Source of the DNA: Hyalangium ruber
GTDB lineage: Bacteria > Myxococcota > Myxococcia > Myxococcales > Myxococcaceae
Direction: 5' to 3'
DNA length: 64,000 nt
Assembly (NCBI RefSeq): GCF_034259325.1
Contig: NZ_JAXIVS010000011.1
Location: 1-64,000, forward strand
Shown here: in pieces, positions 56,510-64,000 of the stretch
Layout: every line of letters begins with the position of its first letter
Numbering within the stretch: position 1 is the first letter of the stretch
Translations under genes and position numbers: made by a program
Notes under the pieces: model-generated
What the model saw: the letters and a program-made list of their open reading frames with translations, nothing else
What the model was told of the DNA's origin: nothing
Database searches by the model: none

Positions 56510-57370
56510 CTAGTTCACCGGCTCGAGGCGGCCCATGCGCCCGGCCTGGTAGTCCTGCACGGCGCGCTCGATCTGCTCCTGGGTGTTCATCACGAACGGG
56601 CCCTGGGAGACGATGGGCTCGCGCAGCGGCCGTCCCCCGAAGACGATCAGCCGGGCCGGGGTCTCCGTACCGCGCAGGATCAGGCGGTCCCCGTCTGGGC
56701 CCAGCACGGCCACATCTCCTGCATCCAGTCTGCGGTCCTCTCGGCCCGCGAGGACCGTGCCGGCTGTCACGTAGACCAGGAGGGAGTCACTCGTCGGCTG
56801 CACGTGCTCGAAGCCGCCGCCTGCCTGGAGCGTCACATCCAGCAGCGTCACGTCGGTGGGAGGGCGGAGTTCCGCGGTGCGCCCGTTGGAGCTTCCCACC
56901 AGGACTCGTGCGCGGCTGCCAGGGCCCTCGATGACGGGAATGCTCGGCCCTTTGGTGTGGAAGATGCTGGGCTCGCTGAACTTCTTGTCCGAGGCGAGGT
57001 TCACGAACATCTGGAGGCCATGCACGGTGGACCCACGGCGCACCGGGTACTCCTCATGGACCACGCCGCGCCCCGTCTGCGTCCAGAGCAGCTCCCCAGG
57101 CTCGATGACCAGTTGGTGGCCGAGCGAGTCACGGTTGAGGAAGCCCACCTCCGAATCCTCGAAGAGGTAGGTGACGGCGCTGAAGCCCGCGTGCGGATGG
57201 GGCGCGAAGGTAGGCGCACGCATCTCGAAGTGGTCGATGCTGATGAACGGGTCCATCGCGTCCTGGAGCTCCGGCCCACCCAGCTGGGTGGCGCTGAAGT
57301 CGGACGACCGCGTACGGCGCGGAGGATGAACCACTTTCAGCACGGAACGGGGCAGGGATGGAGAGGACAT
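56510..57370 (-). CDS. Pirin family protein
   Basis: 286 residues starting MSSPSLPRSVLKVV after GGAG. Bicupin pirin signatures: MDPFISIDHFEMRAP, the metal-binding HPHAGFSAVTYLFE, and QLVIEPGELLWTQTGRGVVHEE. Some pirins have quercetinase activity and others regulate transcription; neither can be assigned. Its gene starts 14 bases after the stop of 57385-58068, so the two are probably one transcript. Confidence 0.92.
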   Translation of the reverse strand: MSSPSLPRSVLKVVHPPRRTRSSDFSATQLGGPELQDAMDPFISIDHFEMRAPTFAPHPHAGFSAVTYLFEDSEVGFLNRDSLGHQLVIEPGELLWTQTGRGVVHEEYPVRRGSTVHGLQMFVNLASDKKFSEPSIFHTKGPSIPVIEGPGSRARVLVGSSNGRTAELRPPTDVTLLDVTLQAGGGFEHVQPTSDSLLVYVTAGTVLAGREDRRLDAGDVAVLGPDGDRLILRGTETPARLIVFGGRPLREPIVSQGPFVMNTQEQIERAVQDYQAGRMGRLEPVN

Positions 57371-57384
57371 GGTCAGCGCTCCTT

Positions 57385-58068
57385 TCAGGGCGCCTTGCCG
57401 GTACGACGCCACTCTTCTCGCCGCTGGTCCAGGAGCTTCTTGCGCTCCTGCGCCTCCGAGAGCTGCCGTGGCACTTCCGCCAGCCGGTCCCGGTGCATCC
57501 GGATGCTCAGCTCGATCAACCCCTGGTCCCGCTCGGGGAGGCGATCCCTGTACTCAGTGAGCATCAGGCTCCCCATCTCGATGTAGTCCTCGGAGATCTT
57601 CCGGCGGTAGTCGTAGTAGCGCTGGATCTCCTCCTCGGTGGCCTCGCCCACCTGCACCTTCCCGAAGACCGTGTTCCACTGCCGCGCCTCCTCGTCGCGC
57701 TGCCGGAGCACCTCGGGATCCGTCGTCGGCGCGTCTCGCTTCCAGTACAGGTTGTCTGGCAGCCGGGCCCTCAGCTCCTCGATCTTCAGCGGAGAATCCG
57801 GATACTGCTCCTGCGTGGACTCCGCAGGGGGGACCTCGAGGAGCTTGGCCAGAGAGTCGTTCGGGTCCGGCACCGCGATGCGCCCTGGCGTCGCCACGCT
57901 CGAGGGTGCCGGCACGCTGGGGGCGGGCGCGGGGGTTGTCGCACCCTTCGCCTCATGTATGGGAGTGGTTTCCGGCGAGGAATGGTTGAGCAGCGCGAAG
58001 AGGACCGCAGCCACCAGTACCAGCGCTCCCAGCACGAGCGGCAGCTTTATGCGGTGAGTCAAACTCAT
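57385..58068 (-). CDS. Membrane-anchored helical protein with Ala/Pro linker
   Basis: 227 residues. One membrane helix (about residues 8-26, LPLVLGALVLVAAVLFAL), a Pro/Ala-rich linker (about 35-65), then a charged helical domain of about 160 residues (RQRDEEARQWNTVFG, EIQRYYDYRRKISEDYIEMG, RQLSEAQERKKLLDQRREEW). It has the same layout as 4631-5440 and as lipase foldases, but no diagnostic motif is visible. It is divergent, by 79 bases, from the pectinacetylesterase-family hydrolase gene, which might be its client. Function unknown. Confidence 0.7.
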   Translation of the reverse strand: MSLTHRIKLPLVLGALVLVAAVLFALLNHSSPETTPIHEAKGATTPAPAPSVPAPSSVATPGRIAVPDPNDSLAKLLEVPPAESTQEQYPDSPLKIEELRARLPDNLYWKRDAPTTDPEVLRQRDEEARQWNTVFGKVQVGEATEEEIQRYYDYRRKISEDYIEMGSLMLTEYRDRLPERDQGLIELSIRMHRDRLAEVPRQLSEAQERKKLLDQRREEWRRTGKAP

Positions 58069-58147
58069 GGTGGATCAGACACCCTTGCCCTTGGACTTCA
58101 CTCCCAGTATACCGAGCAACCCCCGATAAACCAGGAGGAACCCATAA

Positions 58148-59458
<1,311 letters not shown>

Positions 59459-59470
59459 TCCGCTGAACAC

Positions 59471-59545
59471 GGTGGGCGGGGGGACTCAGCTCCCGCCCAC
59501 CCGTGCGTCACCGGGGCCTGTGTTCCTTCCTCGGAGCACAGGCCC
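59471..59545. terminator. Two opposing terminator hairpins
   Basis: GGTGGGCGGG / CCCGCCCACC (59471-59501) follows the hydrolase gene. GGGCCTGTG / CACAGGCCC (59514-59545) abuts the stop of the minus-strand YgiQ gene. Each probably ends one transcript. Confidence 0.65.
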
Positions 59546-61456
59546 TCAGTTCGACCGGCGCTCCTCGGCCCGTCGGCGCCGTTCGGCCTCGCCAGCGCTC
59601 TCCGGAGGCACCAGCGCGCTCGGTCCCCGCCCGATGAGGTCCTTGCGGCCTGCCTGCTCCAGCGCCTCGCGCACCAGCGGCCACTGCTCCGGGTTCCAGT
59701 AGAGCAACAGCGCCTTCTGCAGCCGCTTCTCGCGCAGCCCTCGCGCCGTGTACACCGGCTCCATCTTCAGTGGATCGAACCCCGAGTAGTACATGGCCGT
59801 GGCCACCGCCATCGGCGTGGGGATGAAGTCCTGCACCTGGCGCGGTCGCTTCCCGTTCTGCTTCAGCCACAGCGCCAGGTCGATCATGTCCTCCAGCGCC
59901 GAGCCCGGGTGTCCGCTGATGAAGTAGGGGATGTCGTACTGCTCCTTGCCCGCCTCCTCGCTGGCGCACGCGAACATGTGCTGGAAGCGCTCGAAGCTCG
60001 CGATGCCCGGCTTCTTCATCTTCTCCAGCACGCGCGGCGACACGTGCTCGGGCGCCACCGAGAGCTGGCCGCCCACGTGGTGCGCGGCGAGCTCCTTCAC
60101 GTACTCGGGTGAGCGCTCCGCCAGGTCGTACCGCACACCGCTGGCGATGAAGACGTGCTTGACGCCCTCCTCCTCGCGCACCTGCCGCATGACATCAATG
60201 AGCGGCCCGTGGTCCGTCTGGAGGTTCTCGCACACCCCGGGGTGGACGCAGGACAGCTTGCGGCACCTGCGCTCGATGTCCTCGCTCTTGCACTTGAGCT
60301 TGTACATGTTGGCCGTGGGGCCCCCCAGGTCCGTGATGGTGCCCCGGAAGTCGCCCATCCGCCGCAGCGCCCGCACCTCACGCAGCACGCTCTCCGCCGA
60401 GCGGCTCTGGATGACGCGCCCCTCGTGCTCGGTGATGGAGCAGAAGGTGCATCCGCCGAAGCACCCTCGCATCAGCACGATGGAGTGCTTCACCGTCTCG
60501 TAGGCGGGGATGCGCTCCTTGTACATGGGGTGGGGGACGCGGTTGAACGGCAAGTCGTACATCTCGTCCATCGCCACCGCGCCTTCCGAGGTGCCTACCC
60601 CGTCCTCCAGCGGCTGCGCCGGCGAGTTCATGTAGATGGCGCGGTTGCCATGGCGCTGGGCCACCGGGCGCGCGTTGCCCGGGTTGGTCTCCATCTGGAA
60701 GTCCCGCGTCATCACCGCGAAGGCGCGCTTGTCGGCGATCACCTCCTCGTAGGAGGGCAGCACCACCGTCTTGCGGTCCGCGGCGCGCTTCGCCGGGTCC
60801 GCCTCGTGGACCTTCATCTCCGCGTCGTTGATGAGGTAGGCCGTGCCGCGCACGTCGCGGATCTGATCGATGCGCTCACCTCGGCGCATCCGGTCGGCCA
60901 CTTCCCATACGGGGCGCTCGCCCATGCCGAAGATGAGCAGGTCCGCCTTGGCGTCGAAGAGGATGGAGCGGCGCACCTTGTCGCTCCAGTAGTCGTAGTG
61001 GGCGATGCGCCGCAGCGAGGCTTCAATCCCGCCCAGGATGATGGGCACGTCCGGGTACGCCTCGCGGCAGCGCTGGGCGTAGACGATGGTGGCGCGGTCC
61101 GGCCGGCAGTTGGTGCGCCCGCCGGGGCTGTACTGGTCCTCCGAGCGGTTCTTCTTCTGCGCGGTGAGCCGGTTGAGCATCGAGTCCAGGTTGCCGGCGG
61201 CCACCCCGAAGAAGAGCCGCGGCTTGCCCAGCACTTTGAAGGGGTCGGCTGAGTGCCAGTCAGGCTGGGCGATGATGCCTACCTTGAACCCTCGCCCCTC
61301 GAGGAACCGGGCGATGAGCACCGGTCCGAAGGCAGGGTGGTCCACGTAGGCGTCGCCACTGACGATGATGATGTCGAGCTGGTCCCAGCCTCTCGCCTCC
61401 ATGTCGGCGCGAGTGGTGGGAAGGAACGGATGGAGGAAGCGAGCGGGCGTGGCCAT
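59546..61456 (-). CDS. ygiQ: YgiQ family radical SAM protein
   Basis: 636 residues starting [16 protein letters not shown]. Typical YgiQ start ([17 protein letters not shown]), a cobalamin-like N-terminal part ([31 protein letters not shown]), then the radical SAM [4Fe-4S] motif [18 protein letters not shown] and [15 protein letters not shown]. The end ([37 protein letters not shown]) is also diagnostic. The biochemical role of YgiQ remains undefined. Length is a little shorter than the E. coli protein. The Shine-Dalgarno is weak; a longer N-terminus upstream is not supported. Confidence 0.95.
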   Translation of the reverse strand: MATPARFLHPFLPTTRADMEARGWDQLDIIIVSGDAYVDHPAFGPVLIARFLEGRGFKVGIIAQPDWHSADPFKVLGKPRLFFGVAAGNLDSMLNRLTAQKKNRSEDQYSPGGRTNCRPDRATIVYAQRCREAYPDVPIILGGIEASLRRIAHYDYWSDKVRRSILFDAKADLLIFGMGERPVWEVADRMRRGERIDQIRDVRGTAYLINDAEMKVHEADPAKRAADRKTVVLPSYEEVIADKRAFAVMTRDFQMETNPGNARPVAQRHGNRAIYMNSPAQPLEDGVGTSEGAVAMDEMYDLPFNRVPHPMYKERIPAYETVKHSIVLMRGCFGGCTFCSITEHEGRVIQSRSAESVLREVRALRRMGDFRGTITDLGGPTANMYKLKCKSEDIERRCRKLSCVHPGVCENLQTDHGPLIDVMRQVREEEGVKHVFIASGVRYDLAERSPEYVKELAAHHVGGQLSVAPEHVSPRVLEKMKKPGIASFERFQHMFACASEEAGKEQYDIPYFISGHPGSALEDMIDLALWLKQNGKRPRQVQDFIPTPMAVATAMYYSGFDPLKMEPVYTARGLREKRLQKALLLYWNPEQWPLVREALEQAGRKDLIGRGPSALVPPESAGEAERRRRAEERRSN

Positions 61457-61599
61457 GGTGGAGACGCCGCCTCCTATTAGAGGAGGAGCGGCGCTTCCCG
61501 TTAACACGCGACCGCCCCCAATCCCATACCCGGCGTGCTCCGAACGTGCTCGTCCGGCGGGGTGGGGGAAAACCGGAATTCAGTGCTTACTGAGCCGGT

Positions 61600-62703
61600 C
61601 TACGCGCCGAGCACGCTCCGGGCGCGCGCGTAGTAGGCATCGCGGCTCGCCTTGCCGTTGTAGCCGCCGTTCACCCGGTAGGTGATGGCGTCGAAGTTGC
61701 CGGCGTCCGCGTAGGAGTTGAGGTTGCGGCTGGTCCAGAACCACGCCGCGGTGCGGAAGCCCACGTCCGGAGCGGCGGCGCGAGCGGGGTTGTTCTCCAG
61801 GTCGATGCCGAGCGCCCGACCCGCGGCGCGGTAGTTGGAGCGGCCCGTGAGCTGGATGGGGCCGCGGCCCTTGAAGCGCACGCCGTCGCCAGGCTGGGTG
61901 TTGCCCAGGTCCGCGCGGCCCTCGTACGCGGCGCCGGAGGCGATCTCCTCGAAGTAGCGCAGCTCGACGCTCTCGTGGGCGAGCTGGGCGAGGAAGGCGG
62001 CCTGCCGGCGAGGCGTGTTGATGTTCGCCTCCTGCATGGCGGAGTTGAGGTAGGGCAGGAGCTGCTGCGCGCGGCCCTCGGGGAGGTTGGGCATGATGGC
62101 CCGGAGCTGCTGGAGCGACACGCCGCCCGTGGTCGGCACGTTGCCGGGGCCGGTGACGGGGCCCGGGCCGGTGACGGGGCCGTTGCCTCCGGGGATGGTC
62201 AGGCGCTGGCCGGCATAGATGAGGTTGGGGTTGGAGATGCCGTTGGCGGAGGCAATCGCCCCCACGGTGGTGCCGAAGCGCCCGGCGATGCCGCTCAGCG
62301 TGTCTCCGCTCTGCACCGTGTAGCTGCGCGAGCCGCCGCCAGCCGGGGGCGCGCTGGGCGCCTGGGGCGCGGAGCCCCCGGGGATGGTGAGGCGCTGACC
62401 GGCGTAGATGCGGTTGGGGTTGGAGATGCCGTTGGCGGAGGCGATCGCCCCCACGGTGGTGCCGAAGCGCCCGGCGATGCCGCTCAACGTGTCGCCACTC
62501 TGGACGGTGTAGCCGCGCGAGCCGCCGCTGGGAGTCGCGGTGGGGGCGTCGAAGCCGTCGGGGATGGTGAGCTGCTGGCCCGCGTAGATCCGGTCCGGGT
62601 TGGCGATCCGATTGGTCTGGGCGAGGCGGTCCACGGAGGTGTTGAAGCGCTTGGCGATGCCTCCGAGGGTGTCACCACTGCGGATCGTGTAGGACTGGGA
62701 CAC
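61600..62703 (-). CDS. LysM-GH19 chitinase/lysozyme-like enzyme
   Basis: 367 residues. Three LysM modules (about 4-50, 64-110, 127-173; phrases YTIRSGDTLGGIAKRF, YTVQSGDTLSGIAGRFGTT, IYAGQRLTIPGG) bind peptidoglycan or chitin. A Pro/Gly linker with VTGPG repeats leads to a GH19 domain (about 195-367): AAFLAQLAHESVELRYFEE with the catalytic Glu, FKGRGPIQLTGRSNYRAAG, WFWTSRNLN. No signal peptide is visible, so export would need a non-Sec route, or it acts like an endolysin. Both AGGACT and the start MSQSYTIRSG fit. Confidence 0.92.
   Translation of the reverse strand: MSQSYTIRSGDTLGGIAKRFNTSVDRLAQTNRIANPDRIYAGQQLTIPDGFDAPTATPSGGSRGYTVQSGDTLSGIAGRFGTTVGAIASANGISNPNRIYAGQRLTIPGGSAPQAPSAPPAGGGSRSYTVQSGDTLSGIAGRFGTTVGAIASANGISNPNLIYAGQRLTIPGGNGPVTGPGPVTGPGNVPTTGGVSLQQLRAIMPNLPEGRAQQLLPYLNSAMQEANINTPRRQAAFLAQLAHESVELRYFEEIASGAAYEGRADLGNTQPGDGVRFKGRGPIQLTGRSNYRAAGRALGIDLENNPARAAAPDVGFRTAAWFWTSRNLNSYADAGNFDAITYRVNGGYNGKASRDAYYARARSVLGA
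62191..62529 (-). repeat. LysM modules 2 and 3 near-identical in DNA
   Basis: The 150-base units 62191-62340 and 62380-62529 (offset 189) are almost identical; the first module (about 62560-62700) is diverged. This is a recent duplication of one LysM module. Confidence 0.85.
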
Positions 62704-63060
62704 AAGGACTCCGTGCGAAGATGGTGCCCTGATTCTCGAATCAACCGTGGAAAAGTTGCGGATTCAGAGAATCTGGAGCCCGTGGCTGCTCGCCTGCAGC
62801 GAGAGCAGGCTCGGTAGGGGATATGTTGAGTACGAAATAAATCCCGCGCTTGCGCCTTGGTGAGCTCGCAAGGCGTGACCGCATCCCGCGGCCGCAGACC
62901 CGGAGCAGACCCACCCAGACCCTCGCGGCGTCCCCAACGTCAGGGCTCGAGCCCTGCGTCACGGGAGAGCTGTACCCCCAAACCCCCCAACCCGCACCTC
63001 CCGGCTGCCTCGCGCGGCACGGAGCAGTCCCCCCTTTGCCTTCACACAAGGACTCTCATT
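62704..63060. other. Divergent intergenic region, no gene seen
   Basis: 357 bases between the minus-strand chitinase and the plus-strand lyase gene. A small CGCCTTG/CAAGGCG stem-loop lies near 62850-62876. No coding frame with typical codon use, no tRNA and no LacI-type operator was found. It should contain promoters for both genes. Confidence 0.5.
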
Positions 63061-64000
63061 TTGAAGAAAGCCCTTTTCCTGGTCGGATCTTTGCTCGTCA
63101 TCAACAGCCTCGCCTGTGGCTCGCAGGACATGGTCACCGGTGGTGAAGAACCCGCGCTCGTGGAAACCGAGACGGAGGCGTTGACCCTGCAGAACTGCAC
63201 GCCGTTGGCGGCCTCGTCCGTCATCGCCAGCGGCAATGACGGCAATCCGCCAGCCAATACCCTCGATGATCAGCTCGGCACCCGCTGGAGCAACCTCGGC
63301 AAGGGCTCCTGGATCGACTACGACCTGGGCTCCAACCAGACGGTCTCCGCGGCGGCCATCGCCTGGCACCAAGGCAACACCCGGACCAACACCTTCACGC
63401 TCTCCACCTCGTTGGATGGGATGACGTACACCCCGGTCTACACGGGCACGAGCAGCGGCACTACGACGGCGGCGGAGACATATGCCTTCACCGCCCGCAC
63501 CGCGCGCCGCCTGCGCATCACCGTGAACGGCAACAGCCTGAACGAGTGGGCCAGCATCGCCGAGGCGCGCGTGTGCTCCGGCACGACGCCTCCGCCCTCC
63601 ACCGTCGTGTGGCGCGGGGACTTCGAGACAGGGGACCGCACCCAGTGGTCCGGGACGCAGATGGTGAGCGCGGACCGGCTGCAGGTGGTGTCCTCGCCGA
63701 TGCGCGAGGGCCGCTACGCCATGAAGGTCACCGTGCGGCAGGGCGATGACCCCATCAACTCCAGCGGCAACCGCAACGAGCTGTTCCGCATGACGCGAGA
63801 GCCGACGGGCTCGGAGTACTACTACAAGTGGAGCACGATGTTCGCCACGGACTTCCCGAGCGTGAAGACCTGGCAGCTCTTCGCCCAGTGGCACCACGAG
63901 GGCAGCAGCGGCTCGCCGCCCGTGGAGTTCTACGTGAACGGTGAGGAGATTCGCCTGAACATCGGCGGCAACCCCGGCACCATCGTGTGGCGCACGCCCC
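63061..64000 (+). CDS. F5/8C-polysaccharide lyase lipoprotein (5' part, runs off the window)
   Basis: 313 residues visible, from TTG 63061 (MKKALFLVGSLLV) with AAGGA about 9 bases upstream; lipobox NSLAC. No in-frame stop occurs before the window end. Residues about 45-175 are an F5/8 type C (discoidin) carbohydrate-binding domain (NTLDDQLGTRWSNLGKGSW, RLRITVNGNSLNEWASIAE). From about residue 185 the pattern WRGDFETGDRTQWSG, NRNELFRMT, YYYKWSTMF, WQLFAQWHHEGS matches the polysaccharide lyase family PF14099 (heparin/glucuronan lyase-like). The catalytic end is missing. The TTG start is why it is easily missed. Confidence 0.85.
   Translation, partial: MKKALFLVGSLLVINSLACGSQDMVTGGEEPALVETETEALTLQNCTPLAASSVIASGNDGNPPANTLDDQLGTRWSNLGKGSWIDYDLGSNQTVSAAAIAWHQGNTRTNTFTLSTSLDGMTYTPVYTGTSSGTTTAAETYAFTARTARRLRITVNGNSLNEWASIAEARVCSGTTPPPSTVVWRGDFETGDRTQWSGTQMVSADRLQVVSSPMREGRYAMKVTVRQGDDPINSSGNRNELFRMTREPTGSEYYYKWSTMFATDFPSVKTWQLFAQWHHEGSSGSPPVEFYVNGEEIRLNIGGNPGTIVWRTP

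Overview
This window is 64 kb of high-GC chromosomal DNA that looks myxobacterial (Myxococcota, probably Cystobacterineae). The reasons are the strong codon bias, the very high density of secreted proteins and lipoproteins, a Ser/Thr kinase fused to TPRs, proteins built from SBBP, kelch and FG-GAP-like repeats, and a possible MYXO-CTERM-type tail. I saw no tRNA, rRNA, CRISPR array, insertion sequence or prophage. Species is not assigned.

Layout. (1) 1-16060 is a surface or secretome island. Four genes share one secreted N-terminal domain: one is cut by the window start, two are fused to Hint (hedgehog/intein) domains, and one is fused to two PPC domains. Between them lie two SBBP beta-propeller lipoproteins, a membrane-anchored helical protein, a HEAT-repeat protein with a possible vitellogenin-like N-terminus, a beta-rich secreted protein, an S8 protease lipoprotein and an SBBP-vWD protein. 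(2) 16074-22210 holds a cytochrome P450, a 1,224-residue S8 protease with 14 calcium-loop-like repeats, and a small protein resembling the N-domain of peptidyl-Lys metalloendopeptidases. (3) 22367-26622 holds two convergent MbnP/MbnH pairs (copper-binding lipoprotein plus diheme enzyme). (4) 26853-33709 holds kelch lipoproteins, an M19-like dipeptidase and an NGL-repeat lipoprotein. (5) 33884-46698 is a mixed region: kinase-TPR, DUF1993, a one-heme lipoprotein, glutaminase, VOC protein, O-methyltransferase, a TIMP/NTR-like protein, SnoaL-like protein and a second M19-like dipeptidase. (6) 46783-56466 is a beta-1,3-glucan utilisation locus: LacI regulator, GH1 beta-glucosidase, diheme oxidoreductase carrying a CBM56-like module, CBM56-GH16 laminarinase and a xylose/glucose-type ABC importer. 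(7) 56510-64000 holds pirin, a membrane-anchored helical protein, a pectinacetylesterase-family hydrolase, YgiQ radical SAM protein, LysM-GH19 chitinase and the start of an F5/8C polysaccharide-lyase lipoprotein.

How the genes work together. The clearest functional unit is the glucan locus. Four LacI-type palindromes with a central CG lie upstream of the regulator, of the beta-glucosidase, and (two copies) of the oxidoreductase-laminarinase pair. This predicts one regulon: the laminarinase cuts glucan outside the cell, the importer takes up sugar, and GH1 finishes hydrolysis in the cytoplasm. The oxidoreductase with a glucan-binding module is the unexpected part. The second notable system is the module-swapping Hint/PPC family, where a conserved secreted domain is joined to alternative C-terminal modules that are both typically associated with proteolytic or autoprocessing release.
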